From the NCBI RefSeq assembly GCF_001294625.1, contig NZ_CP012677.1, forward strand, positions 434,001-498,000: a stretch of DNA of 64,000 nucleotides. The letters run 5' to 3'. Below the pieces are notes generated by a model. The model saw only the letters and a program-made list of their open reading frames with translations, was not told the origin of the DNA and did not search any database. The DNA comes from Arthrobacter alpinus (GTDB lineage: Bacteria; Actinomycetota; Actinomycetes; Actinomycetales; Micrococcaceae). Shown here piece after piece: positions 8,959 through 18,373 of the stretch (positions are counted from its first letter, which is position 1; each line of letters starts with the position of its first letter). The position numbers and the translations under genes were made by a program.

Positions 8959-9380
8959 CCGGGTTCCGGATGCGCTACGGCGTACCCGCCTTCCTGCTTG
9001 GGTGGCTGGTCACGTTCCTGACCTTTTGCTTGGTGGTTGCGATTGTCCTGGACATCTCCTCTCTCGCCGGTGGTATGGGCGGTTCAATAGGGATCGTCGT
9101 GTTCGGCTATGCGGTCCTCTTTGGGGTTGTCCCGGCAGTGGTCGTCGGGATGCCGTTGGCCGCGTTGACCGCCTGGCCCCTGCAACGGATAAGGAACCAG
9201 TGGTGGCACGTGGCGGTCCATGCCGTCGCCATCGGTACGGTGGCCGCCGTCATTGCGCTTGTGGGTTTCCGGATCGGCGGCCTAGCCGCACTGTCCCTGG
9301 TTTTTGCCCTGTTCGCCTTCGGTGCAGCGGCGGGCCGGGCCAGTGTCATCAAGGTGGTGGCTCGTCGTAACGTTAGGTAA
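8955..9380 (+). CDS. Four-helix membrane protein, hypothetical
   Basis: 141 residues from a GTG that overlaps the epimerase stop (GTGA). Four hydrophobic segments are visible, at about residues 10-35, 44-68, 83-103 and 107-125. There are no charged motifs suggesting transport or catalysis. Co-translation with the epimerase implies a shared role under the TetR regulator. I do not recognise a family. Confidence 0.65.
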   Translation: MTGFRMRYGVPAFLLGWLVTFLTFCLVVAIVLDISSLAGGMGGSIGIVVFGYAVLFGVVPAVVVGMPLAALTAWPLQRIRNQWWHVAVHAVAIGTVAAVIALVGFRIGGLAALSLVFALFAFGAAAGRASVIKVVARRNVR

Positions 9381-9391
9381 TCGCGGGGCTG

Positions 9392-10537
9392 CTAGCCGCC
9401 GATGGAGGCCCGGTGGAAGTCGGTGTGCCAGAGGTCCACAACGGTGCCTGCGCCATCGGTGACGAGGTATTCCGGCCAGCGGTCGAACGCGGAGCAGGGG
9501 TGTGAAATGCCCAGCTCCACGATGTCCGTCACGGCCAAACCCTCGGCGCCCAGCAAAACGGCGTGGTGGTCAAAGAGTTTGTGCACGGTCGCCGTGGCGT
9601 CCGCCTTCTCAAGACCAGCGGCGGAGAACGCGGCTAGGAAAGGTGGCAGGCCGGCGTCGTACGGCAGATCCCGCTTGCCAGCGCCCAGTACCACCAAGCC
9701 ATCCTCCGGGGCTGAGACCACCAGCGCCCGGACAGTCAACGCGGGTATGAGACCCGGGATGGGGTTGACGCCCGCGTAGGTGCCGTGGTCGTGCGTTGCA
9801 TAGCAGCCGGAGCGCAGCATGTTGATGGTGCCGGGGACGCCGGAGGGTAGGAATTCGATCACCCGGTCCGGGAACGCAGATCCGCCCATGGAAAAGATCG
9901 GCGCCGGCGTTTCAAACTGCCCGGCAAGTTCCATGAAGATCTCGCGGGCCAGCCGGCAGTGGCGATCCACGGCGTCCAGGTTGATGGCGTCGCGGGAGTT
10001 CGGTGCCACGCCCTCGTAGCCGGACACCCCCACCAGACGCAGTCCAGGTGCAGCCGTGATGGCCAGCGCCACGTCGTGGGCCGCGGAGGCGGAGCGCACG
10101 CCCGTCCGCCCGGCCAGGGCCCCGACGTCGACCAGCATGTCCAGGGCCCGGCCGCTGCCGGCAAAGAGCGAAGCCGCAACGGCCACGCCAGCTACGGAGT
10201 CGGCGAAGATGCGCACAGTGAGGGAAGGGTCCGCCTCGAGCCACGCCTTGAGTCGGCCTAGGCCGTAACTGTCCACCACCTGGTTGGCGATGAGGACGTT
10301 GCGGTGGCCCCAGCCCAGCACGGTGCCCACCTGGTCAACGGTCGCCACGGTCACCCCGACGGCGCCCGCGGCAAGCTGTCGCCCGATGATGGGTGCGGAC
10401 ATGGTGGTTTTCACATGCGGGGCCAGGACCACGTTTGTGTCGCGGCACCAGGCGGCCATGATCTCGATGTTGCGCTCAAGGGCGGCGGCGTTCAGTCGCA
10501 GCTGGGGGTAGGCGGATTCGTTCACCAGTTTCTCCAT
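9392..10537 (-). CDS. D-serine dehydratase/D-threonine aldolase-like PLP enzyme (DSD1 family)
   Basis: A 381-residue fold-type III PLP enzyme. The PLP lysine is in LAPHVKTTMSAPI near the N-terminus. The C-terminal GISHPCSAFDRW carries the His and Cys that bind zinc in the D-serine dehydratase-like domain. Such enzymes deaminate D-serine or cleave D-threonine. The ATG at 10537 fits the family N-terminus; an upstream start at 10585 would add an unlikely extension. It is divergent from the DUF5107 gene. Exact substrate undetermined. Confidence 0.85.
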   Translation of the reverse strand: MEKLVNESAYPQLRLNAAALERNIEIMAAWCRDTNVVLAPHVKTTMSAPIIGRQLAAGAVGVTVATVDQVGTVLGWGHRNVLIANQVVDSYGLGRLKAWLEADPSLTVRIFADSVAGVAVAASLFAGSGRALDMLVDVGALAGRTGVRSASAAHDVALAITAAPGLRLVGVSGYEGVAPNSRDAINLDAVDRHCRLAREIFMELAGQFETPAPIFSMGGSAFPDRVIEFLPSGVPGTINMLRSGCYATHDHGTYAGVNPIPGLIPALTVRALVVSAPEDGLVVLGAGKRDLPYDAGLPPFLAAFSAAGLEKADATATVHKLFDHHAVLLGAEGLAVTDIVELGISHPCSAFDRWPEYLVTDGAGTVVDLWHTDFHRASIGG

Positions 10538-10626
10538 TTCGGTACCACGCGGGCCAGGATGCCGGTATTTGCACGATGGTGGCAAGTCTATCGGCGCAAC
10601 GGGTGGCGAAGTGGTTGGATTAGCCT

Positions 10627-12669
10627 ATGACAATTGCTGCCATGCCCGGGTCGCCGGCCGCCCCAACCCTGACCGTCACCACCTGCACCGTTGAGCTGGC
10701 CGAGCTGGGCCAGGACTCGCCCCTGCCCTCGGTGCAGCCGCTGCTTGAACCGCCCTATGTGGTGGGCGGCGAAGGGATCCCGGAGGAGGTTGCTGCCGGA
10801 TCACGCTGGGGCAAGGCGAAGAACTTGTACCCCTACCCGATGCAGGACGCCTATACGCGGGAGACCAGCGCAAGCGAGCTGACCGCCGTCGTGCTGGAAA
10901 ACGATCACGTCAAGGCGACGTTCCTGCCCCAACTGGGCGGGCGGCTGTGGGCGCTGACCGACAAGGCCACGGGCAAGGAGCTGGTGCACACCCAGGACCG
11001 GATCCAGTTCGCTAACCTGGCCCTGCGCAACGCCTGGTTTGCCGGCGGGATCGAGTTCAACATTGGCACGCGCGGGCACTCGCCAACTACGTGTTCGCCC
11101 CTCCACAGCGCCATGGTGCGCACCCCGGAGGGGCAGGAAGTGCTGCGCATGTGGGAGTTTGACCGCCTGCGCGAGGTGGTGTTTCAAATTGACGCCTGGC
11201 TGCCCGCCGATTCTAAGGTGGTGTTTGTGGCGGTGCGCATCCGCAACCCCAACGATTTCACCGTCCCCATGTACTGGTGGACGAATGCGGCCGTCCCGCA
11301 AACCGCCGCCACCCGGGCTATCGCCCCGGCCGCCCGAGCTTATGCCACTGACTATGACGGGTCCTTGTCCATTGTGGCGCCCACCGATTTTCACGGGGTC
11401 GACGCCACCTATCCAGTGCGCAACCTCCACGCCGCCGACTTCTTCTTTGACCTTGGCCCGCAGGAGCGCCGCTGGGAAGTTGTCATGGACGATGCCGGGG
11501 ACGGACTTGCGCTGGTTTCCTCGGATGCGCTGCGGGGCAGGAAACTGTTTGTGTGGGGCGAGAACGTGGGCGGGCACCGCTGGCAGGAGTGGCTGACGCC
11601 CACCGCGGACGGGGTGCCGCGCCACTACGCCGAGATTCAGTCCGGGCTGGCCCAGACCCAGTTTGAGCATGTGCCCATGCCGGCAGGCGCATCCTGGCAA
11701 TGGGTGGAGGCCTACGGCAACGCCGCCTTGGACCCGGAGATCGGCAACGGTGCCTGGTCCGGGGCCGTGGCACATGGGGCACAACGTATTGCGGCATTGG
11801 TTTCGGAGGCCGCCGTGGATGCCGCGCTCGCCGACGCCACCCGCTGGGCGGACCTGGCTCCGAGCGAACTGCTGGTGGCGGGCAACGGCTGGGGCGCGCT
11901 TGAGGGGGTGCGGCGCCGTGCCGCAACCCTTGATTGGATTGACGAGACCGGAACACCGTTTGCCCCCGAAACCCTCACCATGGACCAGGCCCCATGGCTG
12001 GAGCTGTTGGCCGCCAACGACGGCATCGTGGAAAAGCCTTTTGAAGCCTCCGCCGCGTCCGTGGTCCGGCACCCCTTTGCCGGTGCCGCAACGTTTGTGC
12101 GCGGACTGGATTGGGAAGACCTGCTGACGGCCGGACGCAATTCCAGCGCCGAAGCCCGCTTTCACCACGCCTCCATGGTCCATGCCAGGGCGTCGTCCTC
12201 GGCAACGGACATGGAAGTGGTGGCGAAATTGTACCGCGGAGCGCTCGCCGACACCGAGCTCAGCGATGCCAGCCGTGCCCTAGCCCACCGTGGTTTGGGC
12301 CTGACTCTGCTTACCCTGGAGGACACGGCAGGGGGTGTGGCGGAGCTCGTGGCCGCGTGTGCCATGGAACCAGACAACCGCTGGCTGCTGGTGGAGGCCA
12401 TGACGGAGTTGATCGCCGCGAACCGCCCCCAAGCAGCCCTGGAGATGGTGGGCAGGGCGCCAAAGTCCTTGGCCGACGTCGGACGCGTTGCGTTCCTGCG
12501 CGCCCTGGCCCACGCGCGATCGGGGGAGTCCGGGAAGGCCGCGGAGCTGCTCCGGGCCGGGCTGGAAGTGGCGGATCTGCGTGAGGGCGAAAATTCCATC
12601 ACGGCCCTGTGGCAAGAGGTTTGCCCCGACGACGAGGTGCCGGAGGCGTACCAGTTCAGCATGCGCTAA
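10627..12669 (+). CDS. DUF5107-domain protein (galactose-mutarotase-like fold) with helical C-terminus
   Basis: 680 residues. The region around FLPQLGGRLWALTDKATGKE and WEFDRLREVVFQIDAWLP matches the DUF5107 beta-sandwich, which is related to carbohydrate-processing mutarotase-like folds. After about residue 500 the protein becomes helical and resembles tetratricopeptide repeats. No signal peptide is seen, so it is probably cytosolic. Family members occur near carbohydrate genes but have no firmly known reaction. No strong ribosome site is seen before the ATG. A hairpin terminator follows the stop. Confidence 0.8.
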   Translation: MTIAAMPGSPAAPTLTVTTCTVELAELGQDSPLPSVQPLLEPPYVVGGEGIPEEVAAGSRWGKAKNLYPYPMQDAYTRETSASELTAVVLENDHVKATFLPQLGGRLWALTDKATGKELVHTQDRIQFANLALRNAWFAGGIEFNIGTRGHSPTTCSPLHSAMVRTPEGQEVLRMWEFDRLREVVFQIDAWLPADSKVVFVAVRIRNPNDFTVPMYWWTNAAVPQTAATRAIAPAARAYATDYDGSLSIVAPTDFHGVDATYPVRNLHAADFFFDLGPQERRWEVVMDDAGDGLALVSSDALRGRKLFVWGENVGGHRWQEWLTPTADGVPRHYAEIQSGLAQTQFEHVPMPAGASWQWVEAYGNAALDPEIGNGAWSGAVAHGAQRIAALVSEAAVDAALADATRWADLAPSELLVAGNGWGALEGVRRRAATLDWIDETGTPFAPETLTMDQAPWLELLAANDGIVEKPFEASAASVVRHPFAGAATFVRGLDWEDLLTAGRNSSAEARFHHASMVHARASSSATDMEVVAKLYRGALADTELSDASRALAHRGLGLTLLTLEDTAGGVAELVAACAMEPDNRWLLVEAMTELIAANRPQAALEMVGRAPKSLADVGRVAFLRALAHARSGESGKAAELLRAGLEVADLREGENSITALWQEVCPDDEVPEAYQFSMR

Positions 12670-12687
12670 GCCCCGTGACTGGTTAGC

Positions 12688-12719
12688 TTTGGCTGTTTAG
12701 GGGACTCTAAGCAGCCAAA
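12688..12719 (+). terminator. Rho-independent-like terminator after the DUF5107 gene
   Basis: The arms 12688-12700 and 12707-12719 pair over 13 positions with one T-G wobble, around the loop GGGACT. A short T-rich stretch (TTTCTC) follows. It sits 19 bases after the DUF5107 stop. Confidence 0.65.
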
Positions 12720-12773
12720 TTTCTCAAGTGACGCAGGCACCGGCACCGGCCCAGGTGGCGCTTGTGCCGATTT

Positions 12774-12802
12774 TTGACACCCGAGGTGAGCCGTGTCATA
12801 GT
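12774..12802 (+). promoter_or_regulatory. Promoter giving a probable leaderless mRNA
   Basis: TTGACA at 12774-12779 is a perfect -35 box. CATAGT at 12797-12802 lies 17 bases downstream as the -10. Transcription should begin 6-8 bases later, at about 12808-12810, which is the ATG of the FadR-type gene. No ribosome-binding sequence precedes that ATG. Confidence 0.7.
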
Positions 12803-12809
12803 CTCCTAT

Positions 12810-13517
12810 ATGAACTTGTCAGACAGCTGGACAGCCGGACAGTCGCAGATTGTTCGTGTCAGCGCCGCCGAAGCAGTTTTCAAGGCCATTCGCGCAGCCA
12901 TTGAGGGCGGGGAACTGGCCATTGGGACAAAGCTCAGCTCGGAGACGGCCCTGGCGCAGCAGTACGGCGTCAGCCGCTCAGTGGTACGGGAGGCGTTGCG
13001 CTCCTGTATGGCGTTAGGGCTGACCTCCACCCAAACAGGCAAGGGCACCTTTGTGGTGGCCAGCCGTGCCACAGGCGATCTGGTGCTGGGGCAATACTCC
13101 GCCCGCAGCCTGATGGAGGCCAGGCCCCACATTGAGGTGCCGGCCGCGGAACTTGCCGCCCTGCGGCGCACTGATGATCAGCTGGAGCAGCTGCGCGGCA
13201 TTGTGGATGCCATGGTGCACGAGGACGACCCCGAAATTTGGGTCAGCCTCGACGCCAGCTTCCATGCCGCCGTAGCCCGGGCCAGTGGCAACGGCGTGTT
13301 TGAACAAGTGGTCAACGACATTCGCGACGCCATGGCCAAGCAATCCGAAACCATCAACCTCATCACGGGACGGCAGCGCCAGTCCGACGACGAGCACCTG
13401 CTGATCTTGGACGCCATCGCCCACGGTTTCACCACGGAAGCAGGCCATGCCATGGCCGTCCACCTCTCGGCTGTGGACGACGCCCTCACCATGATCAGGG
13501 GAGAAAGCACCTCATGA
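12810..13517 (+). CDS. FadR/GntR-family regulator of the asparagine operon
   Basis: A 235-residue protein with an N-terminal winged helix (about residues 15-80: LSSETALAQQYGVSRSVVRE) and a C-terminal all-helical FCD ligand domain (about 100-225, with ASFHAAVARASGN). FadR-type proteins repress catabolic operons and release DNA on binding an organic acid. Aspartate, asparagine or fumarate is a fair guess here. ATG 12810 is the start because the promoter ends just before it. The stop overlaps the asparaginase ATG (ATGA), so regulator and enzymes are one operon. Confidence 0.88.
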   Translation: MNLSDSWTAGQSQIVRVSAAEAVFKAIRAAIEGGELAIGTKLSSETALAQQYGVSRSVVREALRSCMALGLTSTQTGKGTFVVASRATGDLVLGQYSARSLMEARPHIEVPAAELAALRRTDDQLEQLRGIVDAMVHEDDPEIWVSLDASFHAAVARASGNGVFEQVVNDIRDAMAKQSETINLITGRQRQSDDEHLLILDAIAHGFTTEAGHAMAVHLSAVDDALTMIRGESTS

Positions 13518-14476
13518 ACCTCACCGAATTTCCGGCCCACGTCCCCTTGGCGGTACAAACTCGCGGTGACATGGTGGAAAGCGTCCATTTCGGATCGCTG
13601 GTTGCCCTGAATGCCAACGGAGAAACGCTCGTGACGCGCGGGGATCCCGGTGCCCGCATCTACCCGCGATCGGCGTTGAAGCCGCTGATGGCCGTTGCCA
13701 TGCTCCGCGCCGGACTGGACATTGAGAACGAGCACCTGGCCCTGGCCTCCGCCAGCCACTCCGGCGCAGCCAGCCACCAACGTGTGGCTACGGAAATTCT
13801 TACCGACGCGGGCCTGGCGCCGAAGGACCTGCGGAACTCCCCGGATCTGCCCTACGGGGTTGCCGAGCGCGAGCAGTGGTTGCGCGACGGGCACGGCGCC
13901 ACCGCGCTGGCCCAGAACTGTTCGGGCAAGCACGCGGCGCTGCTGGCCACCTGCGTGGTCAACGGCTGGCCCCTAGAAAGTTACCTAGACCCGGCGCATC
14001 CTCTGATGGCACTTATCCGTGACACGGTGGCTGAGCTGACGGGCCAAGAGCTCACCGAGATCAGCACCGACGGCTGCGGCACGGAGGTCTTCGCGCTGTC
14101 CCTGACCGGCATGGCCCGCGCCTTCCGCACCCTGGTGACGGCGGTGCCTGGCACCCCCGAGCGCCGGGTTGCCGATGCCATGCGCGCCCATCCGGACATG
14201 GTGGCCGGTGAAAACCGTGACGTGAGCGTACTCATGAACACGGTGCCCGGGCTGCTGGCCAAGGACGGTTTTGAGGGCATCCAGGTGATCGCCCTGGCCG
14301 ACGGCGGTGCCGTGGGGCTGAAGATATCCGACGGCGGCGACCGGGCACGCATGCCAGCTGCGGTTCCGGCGCTGGTGGCGTTGGGCGTGGAGCCGGCGCT
14401 TCTCGGCCGGTTCAACCAGCTGACTGTCCTCGGTGGCGGCCAGCCTGTGGGATCGCTTGAAGGCATCCCCTACTAA
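13514..14476 (+). CDS. L-asparaginase II (PF06089-type)
   Basis: 320 residues of the actinobacterial/rhizobial asparaginase II family, which is unrelated to the E. coli enzymes. Conserved blocks are visible: RSALKPL with the family Ser-x-x-Lys, the NCSGKHAALLATC block, and STDGCGTEVFAL. There is no signal peptide, so it acts in the cytosol, hydrolysing asparagine to aspartate and ammonia. It is coupled to the FadR-type gene and followed 86 bases later by aspartate ammonia-lyase, which uses its product. Confidence 0.9.
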   Translation: MNLTEFPAHVPLAVQTRGDMVESVHFGSLVALNANGETLVTRGDPGARIYPRSALKPLMAVAMLRAGLDIENEHLALASASHSGAASHQRVATEILTDAGLAPKDLRNSPDLPYGVAEREQWLRDGHGATALAQNCSGKHAALLATCVVNGWPLESYLDPAHPLMALIRDTVAELTGQELTEISTDGCGTEVFALSLTGMARAFRTLVTAVPGTPERRVADAMRAHPDMVAGENRDVSVLMNTVPGLLAKDGFEGIQVIALADGGAVGLKISDGGDRARMPAAVPALVALGVEPALLGRFNQLTVLGGGQPVGSLEGIPY

Positions 14477-14562
14477 CTTCTTCACCCAAACAAAACCCGC
14501 GCAAAAAGCCCGAGCAAAATTGTCCCGCGCAACGGCGCGCAACCTATTTTTCAAGGAGAAAT

Positions 14563-16005
14563 ATGTCCATCGCCACCACGCCGCTCGATCCGCTCCAACT
14601 CCCGGAATCGCTGGAATTGCGCAGCGAACACGACCTCATTGGCGAGCGGGACATCCCCGTTCACGCCTACTGGGGCGTGCATACGCTGCGTGCCGTGGAG
14701 AACTTCCCCATCACCGGCCAGCCCCTCTCCACCAACACCAACCTGGTCATCGGCCTAGCCATGGTGAAACAGGCTGCCGCCCAGGCCAACCATGAGCTCG
14801 GCCTTCTCGATGACACGCGCGCCGGTGCCATCATCGCCGCCTGCCAGGAGATCATCGCCGGGGAACTCCACGAGGAGTTCGTGGTGGATGTCATCCAGGG
14901 AGGTGCGGGGACGTCGTCGAACATGAACGCCAACGAGGTCATCGCGAACCGGGCCCTGGAGATCCTGGGCCACGAAAAGGGCGAATACCAGTTCCTGCAC
15001 CCCAACGACCATGTGAACCTGAGCCAGTCGACCAATGACGTGTACCCGACGGCGGTGAACGTGGCCACGATCTTCACCGCTAAGACACTGGTGGCGGCCA
15101 TGGAAGTGCTGGGTGAGGCCTTCAGTGAAAAAGCCGTTGAATTCCGCACGGTGGTTAAGATGGGCCGCACCCAGCTCCAGGATGCCGTCCCCATGACACT
15201 GGGGCAGGAGTTCAACACCTACGCCGTTACCCTTGGCGAGGACCGGGCGCGGCTGGCTGAATCGGCCTTGCTGGTGCACGAGATCAACTTGGGCGCCACA
15301 GCGATCGGCACCGGACTCAACGCCCCCAAGAGGTACTCGGAGCTGGCGTGCCGGCATCTGGTGGAGATTTCGGGCCTGCCCCTGACCACCTCCGTTGACT
15401 TGATTGAGGCCACCCAGGACGTGGGCGCGTTTGTGCACCTCTCGGGTGTCCTGAAGCGCGTGGCCGTGAAACTGTCCAAGATCTGCAACGACCTGCGTCT
15501 GCTCTCCTCCGGACCGCGCGCCGGTTTTGGTGAAATCACTTTGCCAGCGGTGCAGTCGGGTTCCTCGATCATGCCGGGCAAGATCAACCCGGTGATCCCA
15601 GAAGTGGTAAACCAGGTGGCCTATGAGGTCATCGGCAACGACGTCACTATCACCATGGCCGCCGAGGGTGGGCAGCTGCAGCTGAACGCGTTCGAACCGA
15701 TCATTGTCCACAGCCTGACCAAGAGCATGCGCCACCTGGAAGCAGCCTGCCTGACCCTGGCGAATAAGTGTGTGCGCGGCATCGTCGCCCATGAAGACAA
15801 GCTGCGGGAGCAGGTGGAGCACTCCATTGGCCTGGTCACCGCGCTGAACCCGGTCCTGGGCTATGCGGCGTCGACCCGGATTGCCCTGGAAGCACTGTCC
15901 TCCGGCCGTGGCGTGGCCGAACTGGTGTTGGAGCACAAACTCCTCACGGCGCAGGAACTGGATGAGCTTTTGCGTCCGGAACGTTTGGCCAACCTCAGCG
16001 ATTAA
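14563..16005 (+). CDS. aspA: Aspartate ammonia-lyase (aspartase)
   Basis: 480 residues, the normal length. The superfamily signature GSSIMPGKINPV is present, whose Ser lies in the catalytic loop. The N-terminal SQSTNDVYPTA block and VMGRTQLQDAVP-like region (written VKMGRTQLQDAVP) are also typical. It converts aspartate to fumarate and ammonia, continuing the asparaginase step toward the TCA cycle. AAGGAG is located just before the ATG. The enzyme is a cytosolic tetramer. Confidence 0.95.
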   Translation: MSIATTPLDPLQLPESLELRSEHDLIGERDIPVHAYWGVHTLRAVENFPITGQPLSTNTNLVIGLAMVKQAAAQANHELGLLDDTRAGAIIAACQEIIAGELHEEFVVDVIQGGAGTSSNMNANEVIANRALEILGHEKGEYQFLHPNDHVNLSQSTNDVYPTAVNVATIFTAKTLVAAMEVLGEAFSEKAVEFRTVVKMGRTQLQDAVPMTLGQEFNTYAVTLGEDRARLAESALLVHEINLGATAIGTGLNAPKRYSELACRHLVEISGLPLTTSVDLIEATQDVGAFVHLSGVLKRVAVKLSKICNDLRLLSSGPRAGFGEITLPAVQSGSSIMPGKINPVIPEVVNQVAYEVIGNDVTITMAAEGGQLQLNAFEPIIVHSLTKSMRHLEAACLTLANKCVRGIVAHEDKLREQVEHSIGLVTALNPVLGYAASTRIALEALSSGRGVAELVLEHKLLTAQELDELLRPERLANLSD

Positions 16006-16053
16006 TCGCCGGCCCCGCCATTGTGCGGGCTGTATTTCACGATAGGTATTCTC

Positions 16054-17580
16054 ATGCACCACGAAACAAAGTCCGATACCTCGGACTTGGTCCAGGATGT
16101 GCCCAGCGCCTCCCTCACTGCTGAGGATGCAGGACTGCACAAGGGCTTGAAGTCCCGGCAAATTCAGATGATCGCCATTGGCGGAGCAATCGGTACCGGC
16201 CTGTTCATGGGCGCTGGCGGGAGGCTGGCCAGCGCCGGTCCCGCTCTGATGTTCAGCTACGCGATCTGTGGTTTCTTTGCGTTCCTGATCCTGCGGGCAC
16301 TGGGCGAACTGGTCATCCACCGGCCGTCATCGGGTTCGTTCGTCTCTTACGCCCGTGAGTTCTATGGCGAGAAGGCGGCGTTTGTCTCCGGCTGGCTGTA
16401 CTGGCTCAACTGGGCTATGACCTCCATTGTGGACATCACGGCCATTGCGCTTTACATGCACTTCTTCTCCAAGTATGTGCCGTGGATTGGCTCGGTACCA
16501 CAGTGGTTCTGGGCGCTGGCGGCGCTGCTGCTGGTACTGGGGCTGAACCTTGTCTCGGTGAAGGTGTTTGGCGAAATGGAGTTCTGGTTTGCCTTGATCA
16601 AGGTGGTTGCCTTGGTCTCCTTCCTGATCGTTGGCACCTACTTTGTCATCTTCGGCACCCCCGTCGCGGGGCAAGAAGTCGGCTTTAGCCTGATAACAAG
16701 CAATGGCGGGTTCTTCCCGAACGGGTTGTTGCCGGTGGTAGTTGTCATGCAGGGCGTGGTGTTCGCCTACGCCTCCATTGAGCTGATCGGCACGGCCGCC
16801 GGGGAAACCGAAAACCCGGAGAAGATCATGCCCAAGGCCATCAACACGGTGATCATCCGCATTGCCGTGTTCTACGTTGGTTCGCTGGTGTTGCTATCCT
16901 TGCTGCTGCCCTTCTCCGCGTACAAGGCGGGGGAGAGCCCGTTCGTGACCTTCTTTGGCTCCATTGGGGTGGCCGGCATTGACTCCATTATGAACATGGT
17001 GGTGCTCACCGCGGCCCTGTCGTCGTTGAACGCCGGGCTGTACTCCACCGGACGCATTCTGCGGTCCATGGCCTTGTCTGGATCTGCGCCTAAATTTGCG
17101 GCCAAGTTGAATAAGCGAGGCGTTCCCTATGGGGGCATCGCCTTGACAGCCGCGGTGGCCGTCCTTGGCGTTATTCTCAACGCCATTGTGCCTGCCGGCG
17201 CTTTCGAGATTGTGCTCAATGTGGCCGCCCTGGGGATCATCTCCAGCTGGGGCATGATCATCTTGTGCCAGCTGGCACTGCACAGGTTGGTGAAGCGAGG
17301 CGAGGCCGTACGGCCCTCGTTTAAGATGTTCGGCGCACCCTACACCGGCTACCTGACGCTTGCGTTCCTGCTGGCAGTCCTGATTCTCATGGCGTTCGAC
17401 AGCCCCGTGGGCACCTGGACTGTGGCCTCCGTTATTGTCATCATCCCGGCGTTAATAGTGGGCTGGTACCTCTCCCGTGGCCGGATCAATGAAATTGCCG
17501 CAGCCCGCCACGTCGACATCCACGCCCATCCCGTGGCGGCACACCACAGTGGCGCGTCAGCCGGTGCCGGGAATAAGTGA
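16054..17580 (+). CDS. Amino-acid permease, probably for L-asparagine (AnsP-like)
   Basis: 508 residues of the AAT group of APC permeases. The first helix region has [20 protein letters not shown], the family hallmark, and about 12 membrane segments follow. [20 protein letters not shown] in the eighth-helix region is strongly AnsP/CycA-like. ATG 16054 fits the family; TTG 16021 upstream is less likely. Position at the end of the asparaginase-aspartase operon makes asparagine or aspartate the likely substrate. Confidence 0.87.
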   Translation: MHHETKSDTSDLVQDVPSASLTAEDAGLHKGLKSRQIQMIAIGGAIGTGLFMGAGGRLASAGPALMFSYAICGFFAFLILRALGELVIHRPSSGSFVSYAREFYGEKAAFVSGWLYWLNWAMTSIVDITAIALYMHFFSKYVPWIGSVPQWFWALAALLLVLGLNLVSVKVFGEMEFWFALIKVVALVSFLIVGTYFVIFGTPVAGQEVGFSLITSNGGFFPNGLLPVVVVMQGVVFAYASIELIGTAAGETENPEKIMPKAINTVIIRIAVFYVGSLVLLSLLLPFSAYKAGESPFVTFFGSIGVAGIDSIMNMVVLTAALSSLNAGLYSTGRILRSMALSGSAPKFAAKLNKRGVPYGGIALTAAVAVLGVILNAIVPAGAFEIVLNVAALGIISSWGMIILCQLALHRLVKRGEAVRPSFKMFGAPYTGYLTLAFLLAVLILMAFDSPVGTWTVASVIVIIPALIVGWYLSRGRINEIAAARHVDIHAHPVAAHHSGASAGAGNK

Positions 17581-17648
17581 CCCTCTCCTTGAGTTGACTA
17601 GATTAGATGCAAACGCATGGACAATGCGTCAGTGAACTAGGAGTCAAA

Positions 17649-18341
17649 GTGAAGCGCACCATTGTGGTTATCTCGGCCGGTCTCGGCATCCCGTCGACAA
17701 CCCGCATGCTCGCGGACCAGCTGGCCGCGGCCGTCTCCACCCACCTGGGCGAGCTGGGAGCGCAGGCTGTGCTCGACGTCGTGGATCTGCGCGACTACGC
17801 CACCGACATCGCCAACAACATGGTCAGCGGCTATGCCGGCCCAGCGCTGAGCGATGTCATCAACCGTGTCGCCGCGGCCGATGCCATGATCGCTGTGACG
17901 CCCACCTTCAGCGCATCCTACAGCGGCTTGTTCAAGTCATTCTTCGACATCCTTGACCCGAAGTTCCTTGACGGAATGCCGGTGCTGCTCGGCGCCACGG
18001 GCGGATCCTCGCGACATTCCCTGGTGCTGGATATGGCAATCCGCCCCCTTTTCAGCTACCTGCGCGCCCACACCATGCCCACGGCCATCTACGCCTCCCC
18101 GGAGGACTGGGGACAATCAAGCGGGGTCACGGGCCTGGAATTTCGTATCAGCCAGGGTGCTGGGGAACTGGCCGCAGCGCTGGTTTCCACACCGGTTTCC
18201 TCCGTCTCGGCTTCAGCGCCAAGCACGACGCCGGTGACCGGGTTTCAGCCCGACCACCGGGCCAAGCGCGGCGCCCGTGAGCGGACGGAGATGACCTCGC
18301 TGCCGTTTGAGCAGCTCCTGGCCCAGACGCAGCGCCGGTAA
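17649..18341 (+). CDS. NAD(P)H-dependent FMN reductase (CE1759-type flavoprotein)
   Basis: 230 residues. The first half is flavodoxin-like: VVISAGLGIPSTTRMLADQL forms the phosphate loop region, TPTFSASYSGLFKSFFDIL binds FMN, and LLGATGGSSRHSL follows. The C-terminal tail is Ala/Ser/Pro-rich and ends with MTSLPFEQLLAQ, a pattern seen in actinobacterial CE1759 FMN reductases. AGGAG at 17639-17643 selects GTG 17649 as the start. These proteins reduce FMN for partner monooxygenases; no partner is adjacent. Confidence 0.82.
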   Translation: MKRTIVVISAGLGIPSTTRMLADQLAAAVSTHLGELGAQAVLDVVDLRDYATDIANNMVSGYAGPALSDVINRVAAADAMIAVTPTFSASYSGLFKSFFDILDPKFLDGMPVLLGATGGSSRHSLVLDMAIRPLFSYLRAHTMPTAIYASPEDWGQSSGVTGLEFRISQGAGELAAALVSTPVSSVSASAPSTTPVTGFQPDHRAKRGARERTEMTSLPFEQLLAQTQRR

Positions 18342-18373
18342 TCCAGCCACCCCGGCGGCAGGCTCAACCGCGG

